Below the pieces are notes generated by a model. The model saw only the letters and a list, made by a program, of their open reading frames with translations, did no database searches and was not told the DNA's origin. The position numbers and the translations under genes are program-made. 64,000 bases of DNA from Marinobacter xestospongiae (GTDB lineage Bacteria; Pseudomonadota; Gammaproteobacteria; Pseudomonadales; Oleiphilaceae): NCBI RefSeq assembly GCF_023156385.1, contig NZ_JAKZAK010000022.1, forward strand, positions 1-64,000, given 5' to 3'. Positions 6,818-17,196 of the stretch are shown in pieces; position 1 is the first letter of the stretch; each line of letters begins with the position of its first letter.

Positions 6818-8032
6818 ATGATCGAACTGCAACGGCCGAAGGATCTGGCGCGACTGCGTCGTCTTGCCCTGAACGCCCAGGGCCTGCTACAGGCGCAACC
6901 GTTTGGCCGTGGTTTGGCGGGTGCGCGGCGGGCCATTGGCCACGTTGGCTATGTCCAGATTGATACCATCTCGGTGGTTGAGCGCGCCCACCATCACGTC
7001 CTTCACACCCGGGTGCCCGGCTTCGAGTCGGTCATGGTCGACCGGATGCTGCGGGACCGGGATATCTTTGAGTACTGGTCCCACGCCGCGGCCTTTCTGC
7101 CCATCGACGATTTTCGTTTCTCATTACCCTACAAGCACGCCATCAGAAGCGGCCAGACGCACTGGTTCCGGAAGCCGGACCGAGCGCTGATGGCGGAGTT
7201 GCTGGCCCGCATTCGTGCCGAAGGGCCGCTGCGGTCCCGGGATCTCGAAGCCGGTGCTCGCAAGCAGGCCGGCTGGTGGGACTGGAAACCTGCCAAGAAG
7301 GCGCTGGAGCAGCTGTACATGGAAGGCGAGCTGATGGTCAGTGACCGCGAGGGCTTCCAGAAAAGCTACGACCTGACCGAGCGGGTGTTGCCTTCGGACG
7401 TCGACACCCGCATGCCCACCACCGACGAGTTTGCCAGCCACCTGCTTGAGCAGCAGTTGCGCTGCCATGGCCTGGTGTCGCTCAAGGGGCTGACCTACCT
7501 GCGCCGCAACGCCGATCTGCGTCAGGCCGTTAAGGCGTTGGTGGATGACAGGCTGGCGCAGGGGAGGTTGGAACCGGTGCGGGTGAACGGGGGTGAGGTG
7601 TTTCTGCTGGTCGCGGGGGCGCTCGATCAACCCCTGCCGCGGCTGGGCAACCGTTTGCGAATCCTGTCGCCGTTCGACAACAGCGTTATTCAGCGCGACC
7701 GCCTCCGGGCCCTGTTCCAGTACGACTACCAGATCGAGTGCTACGTGCCGAAAGCCAAGCGCCAGTATGGCTACTTTTGCCTGCCGCTGCTGTACCGCGA
7801 CGAATTTATTGGCCGCATGGACTGCAAGGCCCATCGCAAGCGCCGGCAGCTGGAAATCAAGTCGCTGCACTTTGAGCCGCATCGCTTTGGCGACGACGCG
7901 GTTGTATCGGCCTTTGCCGATGCGATCGGCAACTTCTGCCGGTTTCAGGGTTGTGAGTCGGTGTCGTTGACGGCGGTTTATCCGCACCGGCTGGCCCAAA
8001 CTCTGAACCTTGCGCTGGAATCCTTGCGGTGA
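6818..8032 (+). CDS. ycaQ: YcaQ/AlkX-type winged-helix DNA glycosylase
   Basis: A 404-residue member of the HTH_42 (YcaQ, DUF1006) family, whose E. coli member excises damaged bases and unhooks interstrand cross-links. The catalytic QxD motif is present as Q47-I-D49 in VGYVQIDTISVVERAHHHVL, followed by the conserved RDIFEYWSHAAAFLP. The C-terminal half contains the winged-helix repeats and LSPFDNSVIQRDRLRALF. Length equals the family norm. It stands alone, in the same orientation as its neighbours. Whether it handles cross-links in this species is inferred from the family. Confidence 0.86.
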   Translation: MIELQRPKDLARLRRLALNAQGLLQAQPFGRGLAGARRAIGHVGYVQIDTISVVERAHHHVLHTRVPGFESVMVDRMLRDRDIFEYWSHAAAFLPIDDFRFSLPYKHAIRSGQTHWFRKPDRALMAELLARIRAEGPLRSRDLEAGARKQAGWWDWKPAKKALEQLYMEGELMVSDREGFQKSYDLTERVLPSDVDTRMPTTDEFASHLLEQQLRCHGLVSLKGLTYLRRNADLRQAVKALVDDRLAQGRLEPVRVNGGEVFLLVAGALDQPLPRLGNRLRILSPFDNSVIQRDRLRALFQYDYQIECYVPKAKRQYGYFCLPLLYRDEFIGRMDCKAHRKRRQLEIKSLHFEPHRFGDDAVVSAFADAIGNFCRFQGCESVSLTAVYPHRLAQTLNLALESLR

Positions 8033-8178
8033 TGCCAGTCTGGGCGCGTTATTGTTTTGGGGTTTGTAGCACCAGCTCCGCTTGCGAACGGTTAGACGCT
8101 CTGTCGTCAATTACGGTATAACGTGCAGTCAGGGCTGAATCGGACGGGCCCGAAACAATTGGACTGTGGATACGATTG

Positions 8179-9879
8179 ATGGACCGATACCGGACCCTGA
8201 TCCTGCTGGCAGGCCTGTGGCTGCTGGCCTTTGGTGCCCAGGCGGAGCCGCGGGTAGTACTGGGCGATGGCGACATTGAGCTGACCGACTTTGCCATTGG
8301 CTACTTCGTCGACCAGAGCAAGGCCTTGTCCTATCCACAGGTTCGCAACCAGACGTTCACCGAAACCGGCAACCGAACCACCCTGGGCACCAACGCCCGG
8401 GTCACCTGGTATCGGGTGATCCTCGATAACCCTGGCCCTCAGCCCCGCACGGTCAGCGTGCACCTGCCCCACGCTTACCATGTACAGGAAGTGGCGCTTT
8501 ATGAGGAGCAGGGAGGGCGCCTGGTGCGCGACGAGCACCTGGCCCTGGATGAGGCCGCCGACAGCCCGCTGATGTATCGCGGCGTGGTGGTGTACTCGCT
8601 GACGGTGCCGGCGGGGGCGTCCACCACGCTCTATGTCCGCAGCCATTCCTACTCCCACCAGTGGTTTGCCCTGGAGATTCTCGATCAGGACCATTCCCGG
8701 CGGACGCTGATGGGCAGCAAGCACGACATTGCCCTGATGGTGGGGATGATGCTGGCGCTGGTGTTCTACAACTGCCTGTTGTACTTCGCCACCAGCAAGA
8801 AAGAGAACATCTACTACTCGCTCTACCTGATTTCCGGGCTGGTGTGGATTGCCCTGTCCTACGGGCTGGTCGCCAGTCTGTTCAATGCCTATGGCGCAAC
8901 GGTGTTCCAGCTCAACATGTCGCTGATCACCATGCCGATTTTCCTGCTGTTGTTCATGATGTCGATCTTCGACACCCGGCGACTCTATCCCACCGAACAC
9001 CGCTGTCTGCAGGCGTTGCTGGTGCTGTTGGTGGCCACGCTGGCGTACAGCGTGTTCGATATTTCCGGCGCGCTGAAACCGGCCAGCAGCCTGGCGGCCC
9101 TGATGATGGTGGTGACGTTTTCGGTGAGCATTTCGCTGTACCGCAAGGGCAACCCGCTGGTGAAATTCTTTCTGGTGGGGCACACCTTCTTCGTGGTGTT
9201 CAACGGTATTGCGGTGCTGTTTTACAAGGGCCTGATTGCACCCAGCTACTGGAGCAGCCATGGCGTTGGTATTGGCATCGTGCTGGAAGCGCTGACCCTG
9301 GCGTTCATTATTTCCTACCGGATCAAGGTGCTGGAGGACATCCGCGCGTCCCAGGACGAACTCAAGAAGCAGGCGGCCACCGATCCATTGACCCGGCTCT
9401 ACAATCGCCGGTATTTTCACTCCGAAGCCGACTTCCTGCTGGAGCTGGCCAAGTCCCGGGCGGAGCCGCTGTCAGTGCTGGTGCTGGACATCGACCATTT
9501 CAAGCAGGTGAACGACAGCCACGGTCACCATGTGGGCGACCAGGTCATCGTGCGTCTGGCCCAGGTGCTGCGGCAGTTCAGCCGTTCCAACGATCTGGTG
9601 GCGCGCTTCGGCGGCGAGGAGTTTGTGATGCTGCTGCCCAACGCCGACCGTGCGGAGGCGGAAATCTGCTCGGAACGGATTCGCGCCGCGACCGAGTCGT
9701 TGGCGGTGGCGGTAGACGCCAGCACCAGCCTGGGCTTCACCATCAGCATTGGTATTGCCGAAGTCGCTGTTGGCCAGGAGAGCACTGAGGCGGCTATCAA
9801 ACGGGCCGACCGGGCACTCTACAGGGCCAAGCGCAGCGGTCGTAACCGGGTCTGTGTCGATCTGCCGGCACCGGCCTGA
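8179..9879 (+). CDS. Membrane diguanylate cyclase (7TMR-DISM-GGDEF)
   Basis: Makes the second messenger c-di-GMP. The 566 residues comprise a signal peptide (LLAGLWLLAFGAQA), a periplasmic 7TMR-DISMED2-type sensor domain to about residue 170, seven transmembrane helices to about 390, and a GGDEF domain starting at ATDPLTRLYNRRYF. The active-site loop is GGEEF at 478-482, and an inhibitory RxxD site (R469-SN-D472) lies exactly five residues before it, so product inhibition is expected. ATG 8179 is preferred over the TTG three bases earlier. DISM domains often bind carbohydrates or similar ligands; the signal is unknown. Confidence 0.9.
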   Translation: MDRYRTLILLAGLWLLAFGAQAEPRVVLGDGDIELTDFAIGYFVDQSKALSYPQVRNQTFTETGNRTTLGTNARVTWYRVILDNPGPQPRTVSVHLPHAYHVQEVALYEEQGGRLVRDEHLALDEAADSPLMYRGVVVYSLTVPAGASTTLYVRSHSYSHQWFALEILDQDHSRRTLMGSKHDIALMVGMMLALVFYNCLLYFATSKKENIYYSLYLISGLVWIALSYGLVASLFNAYGATVFQLNMSLITMPIFLLLFMMSIFDTRRLYPTEHRCLQALLVLLVATLAYSVFDISGALKPASSLAALMMVVTFSVSISLYRKGNPLVKFFLVGHTFFVVFNGIAVLFYKGLIAPSYWSSHGVGIGIVLEALTLAFIISYRIKVLEDIRASQDELKKQAATDPLTRLYNRRYFHSEADFLLELAKSRAEPLSVLVLDIDHFKQVNDSHGHHVGDQVIVRLAQVLRQFSRSNDLVARFGGEEFVMLLPNADRAEAEICSERIRAATESLAVAVDASTSLGFTISIGIAEVAVGQESTEAAIKRADRALYRAKRSGRNRVCVDLPAPA

Positions 9880-9966
9880 ACCGCAAGGGTGGCCCCGCGA
9901 AGGCCGCCACCATCCCGACAGAGGAGCTGTCGGAGACCATCCACCAGGGACAGGATGTAACACATC

Positions 9967-10557
9967 ATGACACCAACCCGTGTGCTGGCCGCGTTGCTGG
10001 CCGGCCTTGCCATCACTGCTGTTCAGGCGCAGGAATACGGCACCAACCCGATGCCCCAGGACATCGCGTCGCTGAGTTCATCGGACTACACGGTGATTGA
10101 GCGTTTTGCTGACACCTTTCGGGGCAATGGCAGCATGAACCCCGGCCTCTATCGGGTCTGCGACCGCTACACCCTGATGCTCAATCCGGCGGCCCAGCGG
10201 CAGGAATTTCCTGACCAGCACTACACGATTCCGGCGGATGATCCGCTGTTCGATGAGCTGATGGAGCTTGCGGCCAAAACCCGACATGCTTACTGCAATG
10301 TGGATTACGATGCCGTTGCAGAGCAGGCGCTGGCGGCGTTTTTGAGTGATCCGGCCTTCAACCGTCGATATCTGCCGGCGATGCGCCGGATCTCCCGCCA
10401 TAAGCCGGAGCCGGGCGACCAGAACCGGGCCTATCAGGGCTTTGACCGTGCCCTGGAGAACTACCTCAGGGCAGAACGCCAACCGCTGTTGGATCGTTAC
10501 TTCGCCCAGGTTCAGGAACTGCACGATCGCTACTTTGCCTGCGAAGGCTGTCAGTGA
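9967..10557 (+). CDS. Periplasmic protein of unknown function
   Basis: A 196-residue protein with a cleavable signal peptide (TRVLAALLAGLAITAVQAQ). The mature region is mostly alpha-helical with four cysteines (VCDRY, AYCNV and a C-terminal CEGCQ), which could form disulphides or bind metal. No family recognised. It lies between a diguanylate cyclase and a retropepsin-like gene, all co-oriented; a functional link is not shown. Confidence 0.6.
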   Translation: MTPTRVLAALLAGLAITAVQAQEYGTNPMPQDIASLSSSDYTVIERFADTFRGNGSMNPGLYRVCDRYTLMLNPAAQRQEFPDQHYTIPADDPLFDELMELAAKTRHAYCNVDYDAVAEQALAAFLSDPAFNRRYLPAMRRISRHKPEPGDQNRAYQGFDRALENYLRAERQPLLDRYFAQVQELHDRYFACEGCQ

Positions 10558-10617
10558 TCCTTCATCAACACGATAGAGAGGAAAGCCGGCTCCGGTGTCC
10601 GGGGCTGGCGTTTGGGT

Positions 10618-11193
10618 ATGGATAAGCAACCTGAAAAAGTGGTTCGCATCGCCACCGAGCGGGCCGAACAGCGTCGCCGTGGCTGGCGCTACCGGGTTCA
10701 GAAAACGGCTCCGTTGCTGATGGCGGCGGTGCTGGTAGTACTGGCGGTACTGTTTCACGAATCCGACAGCACCGTGCCGGTGATGGATGCGGATGAGCCG
10801 GTGAGCCGGGTGAACGCCGATGGCGACCTGGTGGTGACGATCCCGGCAGACCGTCGTGGTCATTATGTGTTTGCCGGCCGGATCAACGGTCAGCCGGTGA
10901 AGTTCCTGCTCGATACCGGCGCCACCCGGGTGGCGATTCCCGGCGGCGTGGCCAACCATCTCGATCTTACCCGCGGGGTGATGTACCAGACCCACACCGC
11001 CAATGGCACCTCCATGGCGTACCACACCCTGCTGGATTCGGTGCAGGTCGGCGGTATTGAGCAGCGCACGGTCAATGCGGCGATCCTGCCGGATTTTGAC
11101 GGCGATGAAATACTGTTGGGGATGTCGTTCCTGAAAGAGCTGGACCTCCGCCAGAGCGGAGGCCAGCTGATCCTGACCCTGCCGGCCCGCTAG
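10618..11193 (+). CDS. Membrane-anchored retropepsin-like aspartic protease
   Basis: A 191-residue clan AA (TIGR02281-type) protein. An N-terminal basic stretch precedes one transmembrane helix (APLLMAAVLVVLAVLF), and the periplasmic domain holds the single-copy aspartate motif FLLDTGATRVAIP and the C-terminal LLGMSFLKELDL. Retropepsins act as dimers because each chain gives one Asp. Start at ATG 10618 rather than TTG 10612. Its stop overlaps the convergent efflux channel gene by four bases. Substrates unknown. Confidence 0.82.
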   Translation: MDKQPEKVVRIATERAEQRRRGWRYRVQKTAPLLMAAVLVVLAVLFHESDSTVPVMDADEPVSRVNADGDLVVTIPADRRGHYVFAGRINGQPVKFLLDTGATRVAIPGGVANHLDLTRGVMYQTHTANGTSMAYHTLLDSVQVGGIEQRTVNAAILPDFDGDEILLGMSFLKELDLRQSGGQLILTLPAR

Positions 11194-12611
11194 CGCTCCT
11201 GCTGGCTGACCGCCTGCCCCGGCGACGGGGCACCGGCCAGGGTGCGGTACAGGCCGACCATGGCCAATACCGTGTCGGTGCGGCCTTGGCTCAGGGCCTG
11301 GTCACTGGCGAGCTGTTCCCGCTCGGCGTCGAGCACCTCGAAGTAGCCGATGTAGCCCTGGCGGTAGCGGGTCCGGGCCAGGTCCGCCGCGGCCTGGGCT
11401 GCCTCGGCGGCGGTCTCCAGCTGGGCAGTGCGCAACTGACTGCGCTGGTAGCGTATCAGCCGGTTCTCGGTTTCCTCGAGGGCTTCCAGCACCACCTGGC
11501 GGTAGTCGGCCAGGGCCGCACGGGCGTCCGCATCCTCGGCGTCGATGCGGGCCTGGACCCGGCCGAAATTGAGGAAGGTCCAGTCGATACCCAGAGCGAC
11601 CCGGCGGGACTCCGCGCCGGCGCTGAACAGGTCGCCGCCGTCCAGGGCCACGGTACCCAGCAGGGCATCGAGGCTGAAGCGGGGGAACAGGTCGGCGGTG
11701 GCCACGCCAATGTCGGCGGTGGCCGCCGCCAGCTGGCGTTCGGCCTGGCGCACGTCCGGGCGCCGGCGCAACACGTCACCGGGGCTACCCACCGGGATGG
11801 CGGGGATGACCGTGGGCAGCGCCGTGGCTGGCTGCAATTGCGCCACCAGCTGTCCCGGCGCCTGACCGGTCAGCACCGCCAGGCGATGCATGCGGACGCG
11901 AATGTCCGCCTCCAGCCGGGGCACCACGGCGCGGGTGCTGGCCAGCTGGGCGCGGGCCCGCAGGACATCAAAGTCGGTGCTGCGGCCGGCGTCCATGCGG
12001 GCGCTGACGATGGCCAGGGAATCCTGTTGCAGGGTGACATTGCGCTGGGCCACCGTCAGCTGCTGTTGCAGCCCCCGCAGTTCAAAGTAACTGCTGGCCA
12101 GTTGCCCGACCAGCGCCACCCGCAAGGCGTCCAGTTCCGCTTCGCTGGCCTGCAGCCGGGCACCCTGGGCCTCGGTGGCGCGGCGCAGGCGACCGAACAG
12201 GTCCAGTTCCCAGCTGGCGTTGGCGTCGATCCGGAACCGTTCAATGTCGCCGTCCCCGCCAGCGGGCCGCTCTGATTCGGGCAGGTGCAGTGCCGCCGCA
12301 GAGGCGCCTGTGCCAATTGTTGGCAACTGCTCGCTGCGGCTGCCTCGCAGCAGTGCCTTGGCCCGCTGGTAGCGGGTCAGCGCCGCCTGCAGGTCGAGGT
12401 TGGCGGTGAGGGTCTGGTCGATCAGTTGCGCCAGCAAAGGGTCGCCAAAGCCGCGCCAGAAGCGGGCTTCCTCAGCCGCATTGAAGGACTGCTGGTTGTG
12501 CTCGGTGCTGAACCGGGCCGGAGCCTCCAGCACCGGCGGCTGGTAGTCCGGGCCGACGGCGCAGCCGGCCAGCAGCACGAAGCTGCTGGCGATCAGGCGC
12601 ATCTTAGGCAT
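11190..12611 (-). CDS. NodT-family outer-membrane efflux lipoprotein
   Basis: Outer-membrane channel of the tripartite RND pump. 473 residues; lipoprotein signal with lipobox LLAGCAVGPDYQPP, then the two OEP repeats (ALTRYQRAKALLRG and ARTRYRQGYIGYFEVLDAE) that form the TolC-like barrel and coiled tunnel. It is the last gene of the operon and overlaps the pump gene by eight bases, so expression is coupled. Similar in arrangement to OprN/OprM channels. Confidence 0.9.
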   Translation of the reverse strand: MPKMRLIASSFVLLAGCAVGPDYQPPVLEAPARFSTEHNQQSFNAAEEARFWRGFGDPLLAQLIDQTLTANLDLQAALTRYQRAKALLRGSRSEQLPTIGTGASAAALHLPESERPAGGDGDIERFRIDANASWELDLFGRLRRATEAQGARLQASEAELDALRVALVGQLASSYFELRGLQQQLTVAQRNVTLQQDSLAIVSARMDAGRSTDFDVLRARAQLASTRAVVPRLEADIRVRMHRLAVLTGQAPGQLVAQLQPATALPTVIPAIPVGSPGDVLRRRPDVRQAERQLAAATADIGVATADLFPRFSLDALLGTVALDGGDLFSAGAESRRVALGIDWTFLNFGRVQARIDAEDADARAALADYRQVVLEALEETENRLIRYQRSQLRTAQLETAAEAAQAAADLARTRYRQGYIGYFEVLDAEREQLASDQALSQGRTDTVLAMVGLYRTLAGAPSPGQAVSQQER

Positions 12612-15600
12612 GGTTTCCTCCTGGCAGGGCTGCCGGGTTCTGGTCGTCGTCCCCGGACAGGGTGGAGCTGTGGTGGCTGGTCAGGGGCTTGCTGCCGGAC
12701 AGCTTGCGCAGGGCCACGTAGAACACCGGGGTCAGGAACAGGCCGAACAGGGTGACCCCGATCATGCCGGCGAACACCGCGGTGCCCAGCGCGGCCCGCA
12801 CTTCGGCGCCGGCACCGGTGGCCAGCACCAGCGGCACCACGGCGGCGGTGAAGGTGATGGACGTCATGATGATGGGGCGCAGGCGCAGACGGCAGGCTTC
12901 CAGTGCCGCATCCACAATGCCCCGGCCCTGCAGTTCCAGCTCACGGGCAAATTCGACGATCAGGATGGCGTTCTTGCAGGCGAGGCCGATCAACACCACC
13001 AGACCAACCTGAACAAAGATGTTGTTGTCGCCATCGCCGAACCAGACGCCAATCAGTGCCGACAGCATGCACATGGGCACGATCAGGATCACCGCCAGCG
13101 GCAGGGTCCAGCTTTCGTACAGCGCCGCCAGTACCAGGAACACCAGCAGGATGGCCAGCGGGAACACCACCAGCGCGGCGTTGCCCTGGTTGGCCTGCTG
13201 GTAGCTCAGGTCGCTCCACTCGAAGTCCATGCCCGGCGGCAGCACCTGTGCGGCAATGCCGCCGAGGGCGCCCATGGCCTGGGCCGAAGACAGCACCCGG
13301 GGGTCGGATTCGCCGGCCAGGTCTGCCGCCGGGTAGCCGTTGAAGCGGATCACCGGGTCCGGACCGAAGGTCTCGCGCAGGGTCACCATCGAGCCGATGG
13401 GTACCATCTCGCCCTGGTCATTGCGGGTCCGCAGCCGGGCGATGTCTTCAATGCTGTCGCGGTAGGGGGCATCGGCCTGGGCAATCACCTGCCAGGTACG
13501 GCCAAACTGGTTGAAGTCGTTGACGTAGCTGGACCCCAGGTAGGTCTGCAGGGTGTCAAACAGCTCGGTGAGCGGCACCCCCTGGGCCTTGGCCTTGAGG
13601 CGGTCCACCTCGGCATCCAGCTGTGGCACGTTGGCCTGGTAGCTGGTCACCGGGAAGCTCATGCCCGGAGTCTGGGCAACGGTGCCCTGGAACCGGTTGA
13701 CCGCTTCCTGCAGGGCGCCATAGCCCAGGTTGCCGCGGTCTTCGATGAACATCTGGTAGCCAGACCCGCTGCCCAGGCCGAGGATCGGTGGCGGCATGAA
13801 GGAGAAGGCAAAGCCTTCCTTCAGCCCGGCGATCTGCTGGTTGATCCGGGCGTTGATCTGTTCGGCACTGAGGCTGCGTTCCTCGAACGGCTTGAGGGGG
13901 AAGAACACCACACCGGTGTTGGAGGTGTTGGTGAACTGCAGCGCATTGAGGCCCGGGAAGGCGATGGCATGATCGACGCCGTCGGTTGCCATGGCAATGT
14001 CGGTGACCTTTTGCAGCAGCTCATCGGTACGCTCCAGTGAGGCCCCCTCCGGCAGTTTCACGCCCGCCATCAGGTACAGCTTGTCCTGCACCGGGATAAA
14101 GCCGGGTGGCACCACCTTGAACATGAAGCCGGTGGCGGTGAGCAGCAGGGCATAGACCACAAACACCGCGCCGCGGCGCCGCAGCGACCGTGAAACACCG
14201 CCTTCGTAGCGGCGGGCACTGGCGTCGAAGAAGCGGTTGAAGGGCCGGAACAGCCAGCCGAACAGGGCGTCAATCAACCGTTGCAGACGGTCTTTGGGCG
14301 CACTGTGAGGTTTCAGCAGCATCGCCGCCATGGCCGGAGACAGAGTCAGGGAGTTGATGGTGGAAATCACCGTGGAGATGGCGATGGTGACCGCGAACTG
14401 ACGGTAGAACTGGCCGGTGACACCGGACAGGAACGCCATCGGAATAAACACCGCACACAGCACCAAGCCAATGGCGACGATCGGGCCAGACACCTCTTTC
14501 ATCGCCTGGTGGGCCGCCGCCAGCGGTTTAAGGCCTTCCTCAATGTTCCGTTCGACGTTTTCCACCACGACGATGGCGTCGTCCACTACGATGCCGATGG
14601 CCAGCACCAGACCGAACAGGGTCAGGGTGTTGATGGAGTAGCCCAGCAGGTACAGCGCCCCGAATGTGCCCACCACCGACACCGGCACCGCCAGCAGCGG
14701 GATGATGGAGGCGCGCCAGGTCTGCAGGAACAGGGTGACCACCAGCACCACCAGCAACACGGCTTCCAGCAGGGTGGAAATCACCGACTTGATGGAATCG
14801 CTGACAAAAATGGTGGTGTCGTACACCGCCTCGTAGCCGACGCCGTCCGGGAATAGCTCAGCGGCCTCGTCCATGGTGGCGATTACGTCGTTACGGATCT
14901 GCAGGGCGTTGGCGCCCGGGGCCTGGAAAATACCGATCGCGACGGCGTCTTTGCCGTTGAGCTGGGAGCGCAGGGTGTAGTCGCCGGCGCCCAGCTCCAC
15001 CCGGGCGACGTCCGCCAGCCGCAGGATTTCGCCGTCGTCGCCGCGCTTGAGCACGATGTTGCCGAACTCTTCTGGAGTTTCCAGGCGGCCGCGGGCGTTG
15101 ATCAGGGTGAGAAAGTCACTGTTGGCCACCGGCTCGGCACCGAGCTGGCCGGCGGACACCTGCACGTTCTGTTCGCGCATGGCCCGTACCACATCGCTGG
15201 CGGTCAGGCCGCGGGCGGCAATGCGCTCCGGATCAAGCCAGGCCCGCATGGCGTAGTCGCCGCCCCCGAAAACCTGGGCATTGCCGACGCCCTGGATGCG
15301 GGCCAGGCGATCGCGCACGTGTAGGCGGGCGTAGTTGCGCAGGTACAGGGTGTCGTAGCGGTCATCCGGTGAGGTCAGGTGCACCACCATCAGGAAGGTG
15401 GGGGACTGCTTCTGGGTGGTCACACCCTGGCGACGGACCGCTTCCGGTAACCGCGCCAGGGCCTGACTGACCCGGTTTTGCACCTTCACGGTGGCGTCGT
15501 CGGCGTCGGTTCCGGGGCGGAAGGTGACGGTCAGTTGCAGCACGCCGTCTGACCCGGCCACGGACTTGAAGTACATCATGCCTTCAACGCCGTTGATCGC

Positions 15601-15807
15601 TTCTTCCAGTGGCGTGGCCACGGTGTCGGCAATCTCCTTGGGGTTGGCGCCGGGGTAGACGGTGCGCACCATCACCGACGGCGGCACCACTTCGGGGTAT
15701 TCGCTGATCGGCAGATTGGGGATGGAAATCAACCCGATGGCGAAAATTATGATGGATACCACGGCCGCAAAGATCGGCCGGTCCACGAAAAATCGCGAAA
15801 AATTCAT
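12604..15807 (-). CDS. RND multidrug efflux pump (HAE1, MexF-like)
   Basis: Proton-driven inner-membrane exporter, 1067 residues, the usual size for the HAE1 family. The start MNFSRFFVDRPIFAAVVSII is typical, the TM4 proton-relay aspartates are present in GIVVDDAIVVVENVERN, and the two large periplasmic loops and C-terminal helices are complete. It resembles MexF/AdeB-type pumps more than AcrB. Gene order is fusion protein, pump, channel, facing away from an AraC regulator; a SoxR-like promoter stands before the first gene. Substrates are not predictable from the sequence. Confidence 0.92.
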   Translation of the reverse strand: MNFSRFFVDRPIFAAVVSIIIFAIGLISIPNLPISEYPEVVPPSVMVRTVYPGANPKEIADTVATPLEEAINGVEGMMYFKSVAGSDGVLQLTVTFRPGTDADDATVKVQNRVSQALARLPEAVRRQGVTTQKQSPTFLMVVHLTSPDDRYDTLYLRNYARLHVRDRLARIQGVGNAQVFGGGDYAMRAWLDPERIAARGLTASDVVRAMREQNVQVSAGQLGAEPVANSDFLTLINARGRLETPEEFGNIVLKRGDDGEILRLADVARVELGAGDYTLRSQLNGKDAVAIGIFQAPGANALQIRNDVIATMDEAAELFPDGVGYEAVYDTTIFVSDSIKSVISTLLEAVLLVVLVVTLFLQTWRASIIPLLAVPVSVVGTFGALYLLGYSINTLTLFGLVLAIGIVVDDAIVVVENVERNIEEGLKPLAAAHQAMKEVSGPIVAIGLVLCAVFIPMAFLSGVTGQFYRQFAVTIAISTVISTINSLTLSPAMAAMLLKPHSAPKDRLQRLIDALFGWLFRPFNRFFDASARRYEGGVSRSLRRRGAVFVVYALLLTATGFMFKVVPPGFIPVQDKLYLMAGVKLPEGASLERTDELLQKVTDIAMATDGVDHAIAFPGLNALQFTNTSNTGVVFFPLKPFEERSLSAEQINARINQQIAGLKEGFAFSFMPPPILGLGSGSGYQMFIEDRGNLGYGALQEAVNRFQGTVAQTPGMSFPVTSYQANVPQLDAEVDRLKAKAQGVPLTELFDTLQTYLGSSYVNDFNQFGRTWQVIAQADAPYRDSIEDIARLRTRNDQGEMVPIGSMVTLRETFGPDPVIRFNGYPAADLAGESDPRVLSSAQAMGALGGIAAQVLPPGMDFEWSDLSYQQANQGNAALVVFPLAILLVFLVLAALYESWTLPLAVILIVPMCMLSALIGVWFGDGDNNIFVQVGLVVLIGLACKNAILIVEFARELELQGRGIVDAALEACRLRLRPIIMTSITFTAAVVPLVLATGAGAEVRAALGTAVFAGMIGVTLFGLFLTPVFYVALRKLSGSKPLTSHHSSTLSGDDDQNPAALPGGNHA

Positions 15808-15912
15808 GACAAAAGGCTCCTGTGCGACAGCCGTGGAGGCTGTCGCCGGTCTCTGGTTCCCTGGACGTGGGGTGTTAGATCACTGCGATCCGGGCCCCTG
15901 GCCCGGTCCGGT

Positions 15913-17091
15913 TCAGGGGCTGGCAGCCACCACGGTGGTGTCGTCCCCGGTCTCCCGCATTGCCACCTGTTGCGGGCTGACTTCCATGCCGGGGTAGAAC
16001 ACTTTCTGAACGCCGTTGACGATGACCCGGTCACCGTCCGCCAGACCGTCGCGGATCACCATCAGGTCATCGACCTGGCGACCTACGGTGACGTGGCGGG
16101 GCGTGGCCTGGTTCTGGTCATTGATGACGTAGACAAAGCGACGGTCCTGGTCGGTCAGTACGGCTTTGCGGTTGACCATCAGGGCCTGGTCCAGCTGCGC
16201 CACCGGCATTTCGACCCGGGCGAACTGGCCGGGTTTGAGGCGTTCACCGGGGTTGGCCAGAACGGCGCGATACTGCAGGGTGCCGGTGCTGGCGTTGAGC
16301 TGGTTATCGATGAAGTCCAGCTCACCGCTGAGGGGCTGGTCGCTGTCGTTGCCGAGCTGGATTTTCACCGTTTGCGGCCCGCCAGCGGCCAGCAGCGCCT
16401 GACTGGCGGCAGCGGTCTGTTCATCCGCTTCGAAATAGACGTACATCGGGTCGACGGACACCACCGTGGTCAATTCGGTCTGGTCGGCGTTGGCCAGGTT
16501 GCCTCGGGTGACCAGGGCGCGGCCGGCGCGACCGCTGACCGGTGCGGTCACCCGGGTGTACTCCAGGTTCAGCTCTGCGCTGGTGAGTGCCGCCCGGGCG
16601 GCTGCCACGCTGGCCTGGGCGCCCATCAGCGCGGCGTCGCGCTGGTCGTATTCCTCCTGGGAGATGGCCCGGCTCTTCAGCAGGCTGCGGGCCCGGCCGG
16701 CTTCGCTGCGGGCCAACGCCAGCTGGCTGTTGGCCTGGGCCAGCTCGGCCTGGGCAGCCTGCACCCGGGCTTGATAGGGGCGGGGGTCGATCTGGAACAG
16801 CAGATCGCCGGCTTCTACCAAGGCGCCTTCGTCGAACGCCACCTGCTGGATGTAGCCGCTGACCCGGGGCCTGAGCATGACCGCGTCGGTGGCCGCCACC
16901 CGGCCGGTGAAGGATTGCCACAGGGTGACCGGCTCGGCCAGTACCTGCGCCACGTCCACTTCCGGCGGCGGTGGCATGGTCATGGCTTCCTCGCTCTGGG
17001 CCTCACAGCCGCTCAGGAAAATGGCCAGCACCAGGGCCAGGCCGCCTGCCAGCGGTGAGCGCCGGCGTGTGTCGTTGGTCAGACGTTCCAT
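15913..17091 (-). CDS. RND periplasmic adaptor (membrane fusion protein)
   Basis: A 392-residue MexE-type adaptor linking pump and channel. I chose the ATG at 17091: it gives MERLTNDTRRRSPLAGGLALVLAIFLSGC, a lipoprotein signal with lipobox LSGC. Following parts are the barrel-sandwich half VAFDEGALVEAGDLLFQIDPRPY, the coiled-coil hairpin (about 100-170) and VSGRAGRALVTRGNLAN. First gene of the operon; the 105-base gap to the pump gene holds only a Shine-Dalgarno. Confidence 0.9.
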   Translation of the reverse strand: MERLTNDTRRRSPLAGGLALVLAIFLSGCEAQSEEAMTMPPPPEVDVAQVLAEPVTLWQSFTGRVAATDAVMLRPRVSGYIQQVAFDEGALVEAGDLLFQIDPRPYQARVQAAQAELAQANSQLALARSEAGRARSLLKSRAISQEEYDQRDAALMGAQASVAAARAALTSAELNLEYTRVTAPVSGRAGRALVTRGNLANADQTELTTVVSVDPMYVYFEADEQTAAASQALLAAGGPQTVKIQLGNDSDQPLSGELDFIDNQLNASTGTLQYRAVLANPGERLKPGQFARVEMPVAQLDQALMVNRKAVLTDQDRRFVYVINDQNQATPRHVTVGRQVDDLMVIRDGLADGDRVIVNGVQKVFYPGMEVSPQQVAMRETGDDTTVVAASP

Positions 17092-17196
17092 GATTCTCTG
17101 CTCCCGTTGTCGAATAGGTACCAGCACCACCTGTTGCGACCGTTTTTGCCGGTGACTGTCCCCTCAATCGTTTGGGCGAGGGACAAATCGACAGCC

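Noticed and set aside
12610..14040. Long + strand frame opposite the RND pump gene
   Set aside because: Antisense shadow of a clearly recognised efflux pump; composition is dominated by Gly, His and Gln.
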